A DNA stretch of 64,000 nt, taken from contig CAIYYN010000061.1 in the NCBI GenBank assembly GCA_903930435.1, forward strand, positions 110,637 through 174,636, in the 5' to 3' direction. The notes under the pieces are model-generated. The model made no database searches and was not told the DNA's origin. It saw nothing but the letters and a program-made list of their open reading frames with translations. Origin of the DNA: an uncultured Hyphomicrobiales bacterium (GTDB lineage Bacteria > Pseudomonadota > Alphaproteobacteria > Rhizobiales > Ancalomicrobiaceae). The translations under genes and the position numbers were made by a program. Of the stretch, positions 38,514 to 48,241 are shown piece after piece (the first letter of the stretch is position 1; each line of letters begins with the position of its first letter).

Positions 38514-39751
38514 CCATCATGCAGCCTGTTGTCGGGACCTACGATGTCGAGCGCATTCGGCAGGATTTCCCGATCCTGAAGACGGTCGTGCATGGCAAGC
38601 CGCTGTCGTATCTTGATAACGGGGCATCGGCGCAGAAGCCGCAGGCCGTCATCGATCGCATGGTCGAGGTCATGACCTCGAAATATGCCAATGTGCATCG
38701 CGGCCTGCATCATCTCGCCAATGAGGCGACGGAAGTCTACGAGGATGCGCGCGAGGTCGTGCGCGGGTTCCTCAATGCAGCGTCGACTGACGAGATCATC
38801 TTTACAAAATCGATCACCGAATCGCTGAACCTCGTCGCCAATTCGCTCGGCCAGTCGATGGTGGCGGGCGATGAGGTCGTGCTGTCGATCATGGAGCATC
38901 ACTCCAACATCGTGCCGTGGCACTTCCTGCGCGAACGCAAGGGCGTCGTCATCAAATGGGCACCAGTCGACGACAACGGCGTATTCCTGCTGGATGAGTT
39001 CGAGAAACTGGTAACGGAGCGTACGAAGGTCGTCTCCATCACCCACATGTCGAATGCGCTCGGCACAGTGACGCCGGTCAAGGAGATCGTGCGGATTGCG
39101 CACGCCGTTGGCGCGAAGGTCGTGATCGATGGCGCGCAGGGGGCTGTGCATCTGCCGGTCGATGTGCAGGATCTTGGTGTCGATTTCTACGGGATCACCG
39201 GGCACAAGCTTTACGGCCCGACAGGCATCGGCGCGCTCTATGGTCGCTATGATCTGCTCGCCGCAATGCCGCCGTTTTTGGGTGGCGGCGAAATGATCCG
39301 CGATGTCACGATGGAAAACGTGACATATGGTGTGCCTCCGCACCGGTTTGAAGCGGGTACGCCGCCGATCATCGAGGCAGCGGGACTGGCGGCAGCCTTG
39401 CGCTATATCGACAGTATCGGACGCGAGCGGATTGCAGCCCATGAAGATGGACTGCGCGCCTATGCCGAGGAGCGGCTTGACCGGATGAACTCGGTCCGAA
39501 TCTTCGGGCGTGCGCCGGGCAAGGGCGCGATCGTGTCGTTCGAGATGGCCGGCGCCCATGCACATGACGTTGCGACCATTCTGGACCGTTACGGGATTGC
39601 GGTGAGGGCAGGGACGCATTGCGCGCAACCCCTCTTGGCAAGGTTCGGCGTAAGCTCCACATTAAGGGCGTCGTTCGGACTGTATAATACGCCCGATGAA
39701 GTGGATCGTCTGGTGGAGGCGCTGCAAAAGGCGCAAGACTTCTTTGGGTAA
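38510..39751 (+). CDS. sufS: Cysteine desulfurase SufS
   Basis: A 413-residue group II cysteine desulfurase that provides sulfur for SufBCD. Landmarks: YLDNGASAQKP near residue 36, NVHRGLHHLANEAT, the cofactor lysine in GITGHKLYGPTGIGALYG, and the catalytic cysteine in AGTHCAQPLL. ATG 38510 has AGGAG close upstream and overlaps the sufD stop. No sufE is seen; a partner sulfur carrier may lie elsewhere. Confidence 0.97.
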   Translation: MTIMQPVVGTYDVERIRQDFPILKTVVHGKPLSYLDNGASAQKPQAVIDRMVEVMTSKYANVHRGLHHLANEATEVYEDAREVVRGFLNAASTDEIIFTKSITESLNLVANSLGQSMVAGDEVVLSIMEHHSNIVPWHFLRERKGVVIKWAPVDDNGVFLLDEFEKLVTERTKVVSITHMSNALGTVTPVKEIVRIAHAVGAKVVIDGAQGAVHLPVDVQDLGVDFYGITGHKLYGPTGIGALYGRYDLLAAMPPFLGGGEMIRDVTMENVTYGVPPHRFEAGTPPIIEAAGLAAALRYIDSIGRERIAAHEDGLRAYAEERLDRMNSVRIFGRAPGKGAIVSFEMAGAHAHDVATILDRYGIAVRAGTHCAQPLLARFGVSSTLRASFGLYNTPDEVDRLVEALQKAQDFFG

Positions 39752-39772
39752 GATCGAGACCGGGGACATGCG

Positions 39773-40174
39773 ATGAACAGCATCACGGCTGATATGGTGA
39801 CCGACGATTTCAATGCTGGCGTCAATGCGGCTGAAGTCGAGGCGGCCAGCTCGATATCGCCTGAAGAACTGGAGCGGCTGACGCAAGACATCATCGTTGC
39901 GCTGAAGTCGGTCTATGATCCGGAAATTCCGGCAGATATTTACGAATTGGGTCTAATCTACAAAATCGACATCGATGATGATCGCAATATCGCCATCGAA
40001 ATGACGCTGACTGCGCCGGGTTGCCCTGTCGCTGGCGAAATGCCGGGTTGGGTCGAGAATGCGGTTTCGGTTGTTCCCGGCGTCTCCGGGGTCAATGTCC
40101 GGATCGTCTTTGATCCGCCATGGGACCAGAGCCGCATGTCGGAAGAGGCGCGTGTCGCGCTCAACTGGTTCTGA
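39773..40174 (+). CDS. sufT: SUF-system Fe-S assembly protein, DUF59/MIP18 family
   Basis: A 133-residue protein. An acidic N-terminal extension of about 35 residues precedes the DUF59 domain: VYDPEIPADIYELGLIY, then LTAPGCPVAGEMPGWVENAV with a conserved Cys that in this family is needed for cluster maturation, and VRIVFDPPWDQSRMSEEAR. It is regularly found between sufS and the A-type carrier in alphaproteobacterial suf operons and is thought to help in maturing Fe-S proteins. It lies 21 bases after sufS. The symbol follows common usage for this position. Confidence 0.9.
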   Translation: MNSITADMVTDDFNAGVNAAEVEAASSISPEELERLTQDIIVALKSVYDPEIPADIYELGLIYKIDIDDDRNIAIEMTLTAPGCPVAGEMPGWVENAVSVVPGVSGVNVRIVFDPPWDQSRMSEEARVALNWF

Positions 40175-40229
40175 ACTTTGGAGCGCCTCGGGCCTTGAAC
40201 CCGGACGCAGCTCGAAAAGGAGAAATACC

Positions 40230-40616
40230 ATGGGTCTGTTCAGTGGATTCAAGGTTGTCAGTCTGACCGATGCGGCGGCAAACCGCGTAAAGGAAATCAT
40301 CGCCGCGTCCGAAACTCCGATCGCCGGTTTACGTCTGGGCATCGAAAAGGGCGGCTGCGCGGGCATGTCCTACAAGATGGATTATGTCAGCGAACCCGAC
40401 CCTCGGGATGATGTCGTCGATGATCACGGGGTCAAGATCTACGTCGATCCCAAAGCCTCGCTGTTCCTGCTTGGCACTGTCATGGATTTCAAGACGTCCA
40501 AGCTGACATCGGGCTTTGTGTTTCAGAACCCGAATGAAGTGTCGGCGTGCGGCTGTGGCGAGAGTGTTCAGCTAGAACCCGCAGTCCAGAACGAAGCTGC
40601 AGCCCACTCCCATTAA
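40230..40616 (+). CDS. sufA: A-type Fe-S carrier protein (SufA/IscA family)
   Basis: A 128-residue carrier that passes Fe-S clusters from the SufBCD scaffold to target proteins. The three cluster-binding cysteines are present: Cys43 in KGGCAGMSY, and Cys107 and Cys109 in SACGCGESV. A short His/Ala-rich tail follows. ATG 40230 has AAGGAGA eight bases upstream. It is the last recognisable suf gene; a 107-base or longer gap follows before the next frame. Confidence 0.96.
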   Translation: MGLFSGFKVVSLTDAAANRVKEIIAASETPIAGLRLGIEKGGCAGMSYKMDYVSEPDPRDDVVDDHGVKIYVDPKASLFLLGTVMDFKTSKLTSGFVFQNPNEVSACGCGESVQLEPAVQNEAAAHSH

Positions 40617-40849
40617 GGGTGGATTCACCGGTCTGCTTAGATATTCCATAATCGAATTTTGATACACATGCCGGGGAGGACCCGTGGCTGCGCAGGCGCG
40701 CCCGGTAAACCCGGGAGGCGTGTGTGGAGTCGCACCAGGTACAATTCGGTCGTCGCGGCGTTTCTGCCAGCGCGTCGACCACGGACGAACAGCGAGATCA
40801 CGGGGAAGGCTGGCATCAGCGCCTGACGCAGCGCCCGCATGACGTCGAA

Positions 40850-41374
40850 ATGGCGGCGGTGCCATCGGCTGTTGTCAACAGGAGCAAGCTGAAGCTTGTC
40901 GTCATGAGCATCTTCATGGTGGGACTGATGGTTCTCACCGCTGGCGGTCGCCGTCACAGCAGTGATTTGCCCTACTGGCTGCGCCCGGGAGATCAATTGA
41001 CGTTTGCCCATCTGGCAGCGCCGCTTGCGCTTGTGTCCGTCGTGATCTTGGTCTGGGTAGTGGTCACCTTGAGGCGACCTGTCGCTTTCGCGTTTTATCC
41101 AACCTATTTCGAGTATTTTCCGCTGATTGGCTGGAAAAGGACGGTCGCGTGGTCCGAAATTGCAGATATCCGGCCATCGTATTGGAGTAACAAGGGCGGC
41201 ATCATCGTGGAACTCGACAGTGGGCGGAAGCTGCGCTGTCAGGCAAGCGGATTGGACTATTCACGTGCGGAATTGATCGTCATGCTGGAGGACCGACGCG
41301 GTGCCTCTTGCCTGGGGGGCATCATGCCGGCCAGTAGTTCTTTCGACGGTCAATATCTCTTCCCCGGTCATTAA
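40850..41374 (+). CDS. Hypothetical membrane protein, two segments plus PH-like domain
   Basis: About 174 residues from ATG 40850. Two membrane segments (KLVVMSIFMVGLMVLTAGG and a second from APLALVSVVILVWVVVTL) are followed by a soluble part whose strand pattern (FAFYPTYFEYFPLIGWKRTVAWSEIADIRPSYW) resembles bacterial PH-like domains, in which such a sequence sits at the membrane face. The frame is open to a GTG at 40724, whose ribosome site is too close, and the extra residues look non-coding, so I prefer 40850; neither start has a good ribosome site. Function unknown. It is downstream of the suf operon on the same strand. Confidence 0.6.
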   Translation: MAAVPSAVVNRSKLKLVVMSIFMVGLMVLTAGGRRHSSDLPYWLRPGDQLTFAHLAAPLALVSVVILVWVVVTLRRPVAFAFYPTYFEYFPLIGWKRTVAWSEIADIRPSYWSNKGGIIVELDSGRKLRCQASGLDYSRAELIVMLEDRRGASCLGGIMPASSSFDGQYLFPGH

Positions 41375-41468
41375 AGCGGGAACTTTAAACCGACCGGGAA
41401 ATCGTTTCCCGTGATGCGTTCGATCAACCAAAATGATTTGGCTTCATCGCTGGAGTATGTCAGTCACA

Positions 41469-42161
41469 ATGTCCCAAGAACCAACGGGACCTATCGCCTT
41501 GGATCATTCCATACTTGCGCTTGTGGCATTCATCTTCACGTCGGCGATGACCCCCGGGCCGAACAACATCATGCTCATGACTTCGGGTGTCAATTTCGGA
41601 TTCTGGCGGACCCTGCCGCATATGGCCGGGGTGTCGCTCGGGTTTCCCTTGATGGTTCTGCTGATCGGCGTGGGGTTCGGAACCACAATCCTTGCGATGC
41701 CATGGTTTCACGATGCCGTCAGTTTCATCGGAATTCCCTATCTCCTCTGGCTCTCATGGCACATTGCGTCGGCCGATACACGCCATGGGCTCGTCAAGCC
41801 GGGGGAACACGAGGGCATGGCCGCCAAAGGCGCAATCACGCGAGATGAGCCGCGTCCGATGACCTTTTTGGGTGCTTCGGCATTTCAATGGGTGAATGCG
41901 AAGGCTTGGGTCATGGCGATCGGCATGCTGGCCGTCTATGCCCCGACAGGCTATGGCGTCATGCAGGGCGTGGCCATCGTCGTTGCCATCAATCTGATTA
42001 TAGCCATTTTCAGTTCAATCACGTGGACGGCTTTCGGATCAGCTCTTTCGACCTGGCTGAAGGATCCATTTCGGCTGCGTGTATTCAGCGTGGTGATGGC
42101 GTTGTTGCTTGTCGCCACGCTGTTGCCGCCGATCCTCGATCTCTGGAACCGGTATGCCTGA
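41469..42161 (+). CDS. LysE/RhtB-family exporter
   Basis: A 230-residue membrane protein with about six hydrophobic segments. The family hallmark TPGPNN appears near residue 28 (FTSAMTPGPNNIMLM), followed by GVNFGFWRTLPHMAGVSLGF. LysE-family proteins export amino acids or related metabolites; the substrate cannot be inferred. The start is uncertain among ATGs at 41433, 41457 and 41469; the last gives the usual N-terminus with GGAG 13 bases away. It converges on the GGDEF gene with a gap of only 12 bases. Confidence 0.88.
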   Translation: MSQEPTGPIALDHSILALVAFIFTSAMTPGPNNIMLMTSGVNFGFWRTLPHMAGVSLGFPLMVLLIGVGFGTTILAMPWFHDAVSFIGIPYLLWLSWHIASADTRHGLVKPGEHEGMAAKGAITRDEPRPMTFLGASAFQWVNAKAWVMAIGMLAVYAPTGYGVMQGVAIVVAINLIIAIFSSITWTAFGSALSTWLKDPFRLRVFSVVMALLLVATLLPPILDLWNRYA

Positions 42162-42173
42162 GCGTCAGTGCGC

Positions 42174-43232
42174 TCAGGCGACTTTCTCACTGTTGATGAC
42201 GTCTGGATCATTTTCACTGCGCACGGTGTTGCGTCCACCGCGCTTGGCTGCGTAAAGCGCCTTGTCCGCGCGTGCGATGATTTCGGCGGGTGTATCACCT
42301 TCGTGCCAGGACGAGACGCCCAGTGAGATCGTGATTCGCCCCAGATTTTCGCCCGTTGAGCGCTTGACGAGTTCCTTCGTCATGACAGCGTTTCTGATCT
42401 GCTCGGCGACAATGTTGGCCGGGATGAGATCGGTATTCGGCAGAATGATCGCGAACTCTTCGCCGCCGTAACGGCAGGCGATATCCTTGCCCTTGATCGT
42501 CTGCTTCATGCTCAAGGCGACCAGACGCAAGACCTGATCACCGGTCTGGTGACCATAGGTATCGTTGAAGCGCTTGAAATGATCGATGTCGACCATCAAC
42601 AAAGAGAAACTGTCGCCGGTTGCCACGGCTTCCCGCGTTGCCCGATTGATTGAATTGTCGAAATGCTTGCGGTTCGCCAGCGTGGTCAAGTCGTCGGTCA
42701 GGCTCTCGTATCGGACGGTCTCCAGGTTTTGCTGCAGATCGGCGATGTGCTGACGTGCCTCAGCCAATTGCTGCGCGAGGCGCTGATTGACCGAGTCAGC
42801 CTTTGACGTGGCTTCCGTCAGTCGATGCACGATGTTGCCAACGTCATCGGCGGAACCCGACTGCCTCAGATCAGATCGACTGCGCGTCAGGGCAGCACTG
42901 AAATCCTTGGTGGATGCTGCTGTTTCCGACAATAATGACATCGTATTGTCGATTTGATAGCCGATCTTGTCACTGATCGCTTCGATCTTCTCGCCGATAC
43001 GGCCCTGACTGATGTGTTCGTCGAAAATCTCTTGCAGCTCTTGTGCTGTTATCGTCCCACGCAACTTCAGAATCGCGTCGACGGATTTATTCAGCGCCGG
43101 ATTTGTTCCGGCGGAATACATATACATCAGCTCGTAATGGCGCGGATAAGGTGACAGGCCATTCCGCTTCAGCTGCTCGATTGTCGAAAGCGCTGTCGCC
43201 ATGGTACGCTTGAAGTCACTTGGATCGCTCAT
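42174..43232 (-). CDS. GGDEF-domain diguanylate cyclase
   Basis: A 352-residue cytosolic protein that should make cyclic di-GMP from GTP. The N-terminal helical region (1-170) has the pattern seen in cyclases of the CHASE-free, PleD-independent alphaproteobacterial type, ending in a coiled coil (LAQQLAEARQHIADLQQNL). The GGDEF domain starts SLTDDLTTLANRKHFD and has the intact GGEEF active site in CRYGGEEFA. The inhibitory I-site position reads KGKD instead of RxxD, so product feedback may be weak. ATG 43232 is preferred over one 12 codons upstream. The region before it is extremely AT-rich. Confidence 0.92.
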   Translation of the reverse strand: MSDPSDFKRTMATALSTIEQLKRNGLSPYPRHYELMYMYSAGTNPALNKSVDAILKLRGTITAQELQEIFDEHISQGRIGEKIEAISDKIGYQIDNTMSLLSETAASTKDFSAALTRSRSDLRQSGSADDVGNIVHRLTEATSKADSVNQRLAQQLAEARQHIADLQQNLETVRYESLTDDLTTLANRKHFDNSINRATREAVATGDSFSLLMVDIDHFKRFNDTYGHQTGDQVLRLVALSMKQTIKGKDIACRYGGEEFAIILPNTDLIPANIVAEQIRNAVMTKELVKRSTGENLGRITISLGVSSWHEGDTPAEIIARADKALYAAKRGGRNTVRSENDPDVINSEKVA

Positions 43233-44003
43233 AGGAACCCCGTTCGGATGCCCGTCACGATGCGGCATCCAGCATGCCGACCGTCAAAGCAAGTTATGCG
43301 GTTTACATATTATAAAAGCCTCAAATACCTAATATTCCTGTAACCACAAGTCAAAGCCGACCCTTGCAAGTAATCGTCTCAATTTCATTTAAAAATTGTA
43401 ATATTTAGATATTCAAAGTACAAAAGATTTAAAAGATTTATATCAGATCTAATTAATTTAATATTATAATATTCGTATTGAGTAAAAAACATCGAAATAA
43501 GTCGAAAAAAAAGGAATACATGTAATATGTCAATTTAATGAAATAAGAGATGATATCAACGCAAAGAGGCAATTCAAAAATCTGCGAATAACAGAAAAAA
43601 ATTATAAATCATCTATATTTTTTCAAATGTGAAAAAAATAATACATATGTAAAATTAGGCATTCAAAATTTATTTTAAAAATGCCAAAAACATCTACTGG
43701 CCTAATTCAAGTTTCTAACCGAGCAGTTCGTAAGCTTGGCGTGAATGCGACTTGAGGATTTCTATCCGTAAGTCTTCAAGTCGGACAATAATGTCTGAGT
43801 TGTGTCAATTTCAACAAACCAAAGCTGCAATGTACAGATTATTTGACAGAGTAAATTCAAACGGCCCGCGAACCTGGGGCTGGCAAGTGGCGCAATCAAT
43901 CGCCGCGTCATGACCAGATCTACTATCCTGTTCTGAGGTGCGCTTCGCAAACAGACGCCGACGAGCGCGAACACGCGTGCAATGACTAACGCCATATCCG
44001 ATT
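43233..44003. other. Gene-free AT-rich block
   Basis: About 770 bases without a supported gene. By my count 43381-43680 has 57 G or C in 300 bases, about 19%, against roughly 60% elsewhere. It contains A- and T-tracts, near-direct repeats (AAAAGATTT twice, at 43422-43439) and a GGCATT/AATGCC inverted repeat at 43658-43685. I found no DnaA box and no TTAA-N7-TTAA CtrA site. It is upstream of the GGDEF gene and downstream of rhlE. It may be a curved or nucleoid-protein-bound promoter region. Confidence 0.7.
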
Positions 44004-44030
44004 AAAGCACTGCAATAGCAGCAGTGCTTT
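44004..44030 (-). terminator. Intrinsic terminator of rhlE
   Basis: A perfect 10-bp stem AAAGCACTGC / GCAGTGCTTT with a 7-base loop, ending in TTT on the reverse strand, 30 bases past the rhlE stop codon. Confidence 0.75.
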
Positions 44031-44060
44031 CATGACACCGGCAACTGGATCTCCGCTTTA

Positions 44061-45563
44061 TTACGAGGCAGATCGGATAGGCCGTGTTGGGCGCAACAGG
44101 AAGGCTGGCACATGATCACCAAGGCCGATAACGTCCGGTTCATGCCGGTCATGCCGAGGCGAGGCCGACCCGCGGTCATGTGATGGCTGCCGATCACCAT
44201 ATGCGGGGCGCTCTCTTTGCGGAGGACGGTCCTGCTTCGGTTGTGGCGCGGGCCTTGTTTGGGAGTCGCGCTGGGCCGGCTTTTCGCCCCGTGGCTCGCG
44301 ACGTTCCTCGTTTGTGACACGCGACGGCGCTGCGGGGTCCGCGCGGCGCGGCTCCGGATTTCCGCCGGGATGCCGGGACTTGTTGCCCTTTGCACCCCTC
44401 TGGAATCCGTCCCTGTGCCCGCTGCCTGTCGAGGCCGAAACCGGTTCGCCCATCCACTCAATGGACTGATTGATCAATTTCTCGATGGCACCGAGATATT
44501 TGCTGTCAGCCGAGGTGACGATTGTGACTGCTGTACCAGTTCGACCTGCACGTCCGGTACGACCAATGCGATGCACATAGTCTTCAGAGTGGATCGGCAC
44601 ATCGAAGTTGAAGACATGGCTGACATCCGGGATATCAAGGCCACGTGCCGCCACGTCACTGGCCACGAGGATCTTGATCTTGTCGCCACGGAACCCGTCA
44701 AGCATCAGCATCCGGGCGCGTTGATCCATGTCGCCATGCAGGGCACCAACACTGAAGCCGTGCTTTTCCAGGCTCTTGTAGACGATCTGGACGTCGCGCT
44801 TGCGATTGCAGAAAATGATCGCGTTCTTTAGGTCGACGGCCCCGCGAATGAGTCCACGCAACACATCGCGCTTGTCATGAGCTTCGGAGCCACTGGCGAT
44901 CAGTCGCTGCGTGACAGTTGTCGCCGTCGATGAGGCTTTGGCAACAGAGATCCGCGCGGGGTCGCGCAAGAACGTGTTTGCCAGCCGCTCGATTTCATTG
45001 GGCATGGTCGCCGAGAACATCAGCGTCTGCCGGCTCGGCGGGATCATCTTGCAGATGCGCTCGATATCCGGGATGAAGCCCATATCCAGCATGCGATCGG
45101 CTTCATCGATGACCAGAATTTCAACGCCGGTCAGAAGCAGGCGCCCGCGCTCGAAATGATCAAGCAAGCGGCCGGGTGTTGCGATCAGCACGTCAACGCC
45201 GCGATCCAGCTTCTTGTTCTGGTCGTCGAATGACACGCCGCCGATCAGCAAGGCAACGGTCAGGCGCTGGTTGAGGCTGTATTTGTTGAAGTTTTCCTCA
45301 ACCTGAGCGGCCAGTTCCCGGGTTGGTTCCAGGATCAGCGTCCGCGGCATCCGCGCGCGTGCCCGGCCTTGCTCAAGCTTGGTCATCATCGGCAGAACGA
45401 ATGACGCTGTCTTGCCGGTACCCGTCTGGGCTATGCCAACCACATCGCGATTTTCCAGAACGACTGGAATAGCTTGCGCCTGAATCGGCGTCGGTTCCGT
45501 GTATCCCGCTGCGGCAACAGCCGCTATGACTTTCTCGGATAGTCCTAATGTGTCGAAGCTCAT
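44061..45563 (-). CDS. rhlE: DEAD-box RNA helicase, RhlE type
   Basis: About 500 residues. All helicase motifs are visible: the Q motif (GYTEPTPIQAQAIP), AQTGTGKT, PTRELA, TPGR, DEAD, SAT, then in the second domain VASDVAARGLDIP and HRIGRTGRAG. A C-terminal tail of about 120 residues is basic, rich in Arg, Gly, Pro and Asp, and probably unstructured, as is common for RNA-binding tails. The likely role is RNA remodelling, cold adaptation or ribosome assembly. The start is ATG 45563 or the adjacent ATG one codon before. The 287 bases upstream to parE (45567-45853) hold no gene. Confidence 0.93.
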   Translation of the reverse strand: MSFDTLGLSEKVIAAVAAAGYTEPTPIQAQAIPVVLENRDVVGIAQTGTGKTASFVLPMMTKLEQGRARARMPRTLILEPTRELAAQVEENFNKYSLNQRLTVALLIGGVSFDDQNKKLDRGVDVLIATPGRLLDHFERGRLLLTGVEILVIDEADRMLDMGFIPDIERICKMIPPSRQTLMFSATMPNEIERLANTFLRDPARISVAKASSTATTVTQRLIASGSEAHDKRDVLRGLIRGAVDLKNAIIFCNRKRDVQIVYKSLEKHGFSVGALHGDMDQRARMLMLDGFRGDKIKILVASDVAARGLDIPDVSHVFNFDVPIHSEDYVHRIGRTGRAGRTGTAVTIVTSADSKYLGAIEKLINQSIEWMGEPVSASTGSGHRDGFQRGAKGNKSRHPGGNPEPRRADPAAPSRVTNEERREPRGEKPAQRDSQTRPAPQPKQDRPPQRERPAYGDRQPSHDRGSASPRHDRHEPDVIGLGDHVPAFLLRPTRPIRSAS

Positions 45564-45853
45564 CATGCCCGTCGGTGCGGAGCCCGGAAGTTCAATCGCT
45601 AGACGTCGGGGGAGCCGCTCAAAAAATGTTTCAATGCGAAAGACAAGCGCACCTTAAGATAAATGTATCAAAAGTCAACGTAAAAGATTGATGACACCCA
45701 GAAACACCGAAGCCAACGCCGACTGAAATGAGCTTGGCACTTGAACTTCTCAACGTTCTGATCGTGTGATTTCACCACAATTGCTGCATAGTTGCGGAAA
45801 AAGAGGGCGAATCCTGACATCTTCGACCCGTCGAAAGGTATTTGCTGGCCTGT

Positions 45854-47968
45854 TTAAATATCCAGGTCAGTCGCGAAGGCCGCACGTTCCTGAATGAAAC
45901 TGAAGCGCGCCTCGGGTTTATTGCCCATTAACCGTTCCACCGAATCACGCGTGGATCCTTCGTCACCCTCGATGACTTCAACCCTCAGCAAGGTTCTGGT
46001 CTTCGGATCCATCGTCGTCTCTTTCAACTGGGCTGGCATCATTTCACCCAGTCCCTTGAACCGACCAATATCCGGCTTCTTGTTCTTGAAGGTCGTCGCC
46101 ATCAGCTCGTCCTTGTGCGCATCGTCCCGGGCGTAGATCGTCTTGGCACCGAGCGTCATGCGATAGAGGGGAGGGACAGCGAGGAACAGATGCCCTTTCC
46201 GGATCAGGTCGGGCATCTCGCGGTAGAAATAGGTGATCAGCAGCGAGGCAATATGAGCGCCGTCAACGTCAGCGTCGGTCATGACAATGATCTTGTCGTA
46301 CCGCAGTTCCTCGTCCCGATAGGTTTTGCCCGAACCGCAGCCGAGTGCCTGAGCGAGATCGGCGAGTTGCTGGTTTGCGACGAGCTTGTCACGCGTCGCA
46401 TTGGCCACATTGAGGATCTTGCCACGCAACGGCAGGACGGCCTGGCTGCGACGATCGCGCGCCTGCTTCGCCGAGCCACCTGCCGAATCGCCTTCCACGA
46501 TGAACAGCTCCGATCCCTGGCCAGCCGTGTCGGAGCAATCAGCCAGCTTGCCTGGCAGCCGCAGCTTGCGGGTCGCAGTCTTGCGCAGGACTTCCTTTTC
46601 CTGGCGACGCTTGAGTCGCTCGTCTGCCCGCTCGATTGACCATTCCAGCAGTCTTTGCGCATTCGCAGGCGATGCTGCGATCCAATGGTCGAAGGCGTCC
46701 TTGATGGCCGTGTCGACGATGCGTGTTGCCTCGCCGGTGGCCAATTTGTCCTTGGTCTGTCCGACAAATTCCGGTTCGCGGATAAAGACAGCCAGCATGG
46801 CTCCGGCGGTCGTCATGACGTCGTCAGCGGTCAAAATGGCTGCCCGCTTGTTGCCGACCAGATCGGCATAGGCGCGCAAACCGCGAAGAAGCGCGATCCT
46901 CAGTCCTTGCTCGTGTGTGCCGCCTTCGGGCGTTGGCACCGTATTGCAATAGGAACTGACGAACCCGTCGCCCGCGAACCAGGCGACTGCCCATTCGACC
47001 GCCCCATGACCGCTGGTCTTGAGGGTGCGGCCAGCAAAGAAGTCGTCGACGACGAGGCGTTCGTCCTTCAGGCGCTCGCTCAGAAAGTCCTTCAAACCGC
47101 CCGGAAACCTGAAAACAGCCTTGTCGGTGATGCCGCTATCGGCAGCAACCAGTTCGGGAGCACACGACCAACGGATTTCAACGCCTGCGAACAGGTAGGC
47201 CTTCGATCGTGCCATGCGGTAGATGCGCTCAGGCTTGAAGGCTGCGTCAGCGCCAAAAATCTGGGGATCGGGATGAAACCGGACGGTCGTACCGCGTCGG
47301 TTCATGGTTTCGCCTAGGTCTTCGATGGGGCCAAGCGGCAGTCCGCGTGAAAATCGCTGTCGATAAAGACGCCGATTCTTGGCAACCTCAACCGTCAGTT
47401 CATCCGACAATGCATTGACGACGGACACGCCGACACCATGCAGACCGCCGTAGGTTTCATAGGCCTTGCCATCAAACTTGCCGCCCGAATGCAGCATGGT
47501 CATGATGACTTCGAGCGCGGATTTGCCGGGATACTTCGGGTGTGGATCCACCGGTATGCCGCGACCGTTGTCCGTCACGCTCAATGTACCCGAAGCATCG
47601 AGATTGACTTCGATGAAGGTCGCATGACCTGCAACGGCTTCGTCCATTGCATTGTCGATGACTTCAGCGAACAGATGGTGCAGCGCCTTTTCGTCGGTGC
47701 CGCCGATATACATGCCCGGACGCCGACGGACCGGCTCCAATCCCTCGAGCACTTCAATATGGGAGGCGTCGTAATCGCTTTCACTGAGTGAACCGGCCTG
47801 AACTCTCGATTTGAGCGGCACGACCGCTTCCTGCTGGCGTAAGGGGTGCGTCGACTTCTCGGATACGGTGACGGTGGCCGACTTTCTGGCCGCATCGCCG
47901 CCATGACGGCCCCCCGAGGGGACCACCGCTTCATTCGAGATTGCAAACAAATCGACGGATTTGGCCAT
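45854..47968 (-). CDS. parE: DNA topoisomerase IV subunit B
   Basis: A 704-residue type IIA topoisomerase ATPase subunit that decatenates chromosomes with ParC. An N-terminal extension of about 70 residues is followed by a GHKL ATPase domain (HIEVLEGLEPVRRRPGMYIGG, then EVIDNAMDEAVAGH and DNGRGIPVD), the transducer with GGLHGVGVSVVNALS, and the TOPRIM domain with EGDSAGGSAKQARDRRSQAVLP. The C-terminal end (PKTRTLLRVEVIEGDE) is ParE-like. ATG 47968 (MAKSVDLFA) has CAGGGA upstream; a longer frame starting at 48031 is unlikely. The 273 bases upstream hold no gene. Confidence 0.95.
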   Translation of the reverse strand: MAKSVDLFAISNEAVVPSGGRHGGDAARKSATVTVSEKSTHPLRQQEAVVPLKSRVQAGSLSESDYDASHIEVLEGLEPVRRRPGMYIGGTDEKALHHLFAEVIDNAMDEAVAGHATFIEVNLDASGTLSVTDNGRGIPVDPHPKYPGKSALEVIMTMLHSGGKFDGKAYETYGGLHGVGVSVVNALSDELTVEVAKNRRLYRQRFSRGLPLGPIEDLGETMNRRGTTVRFHPDPQIFGADAAFKPERIYRMARSKAYLFAGVEIRWSCAPELVAADSGITDKAVFRFPGGLKDFLSERLKDERLVVDDFFAGRTLKTSGHGAVEWAVAWFAGDGFVSSYCNTVPTPEGGTHEQGLRIALLRGLRAYADLVGNKRAAILTADDVMTTAGAMLAVFIREPEFVGQTKDKLATGEATRIVDTAIKDAFDHWIAASPANAQRLLEWSIERADERLKRRQEKEVLRKTATRKLRLPGKLADCSDTAGQGSELFIVEGDSAGGSAKQARDRRSQAVLPLRGKILNVANATRDKLVANQQLADLAQALGCGSGKTYRDEELRYDKIIVMTDADVDGAHIASLLITYFYREMPDLIRKGHLFLAVPPLYRMTLGAKTIYARDDAHKDELMATTFKNKKPDIGRFKGLGEMMPAQLKETTMDPKTRTLLRVEVIEGDEGSTRDSVERLMGNKPEARFSFIQERAAFATDLDI

Positions 47969-48241
47969 TGAGTTCCCTGAAAGTAATCCGGTCCAAGCTG
48001 ATCCAATGCCATCTCTATAGCGATCGGGCACTTGGGCTTCGTGCCCGCATGCCTGTTCACCAGACTGTCGACTTTAGACACGAACCGATTCGCTGCTGAT
48101 TATCGCATGAGACGACATCACGTGAGCTAGCCAAACAGCCATGTTCCTAATTTGTTCTTTAAAATAATGCGTGTCAATCGCCTTCTTCGGTGCATCGGAG
48201 GCCTTCAACTGAACGCGAGGCCACCGGCGCCAGGTCAGATA

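Noticed and set aside
43290..43735. Replication origin in the AT-rich block
   Set aside because: No DnaA boxes, CtrA sites or typical origin neighbours were found.
43762..43995. 77-residue reverse frame beside the AT-rich block
   Set aside because: No ribosome site, no recognisable motif and ordinary shadow-like composition; not enough to call a gene.
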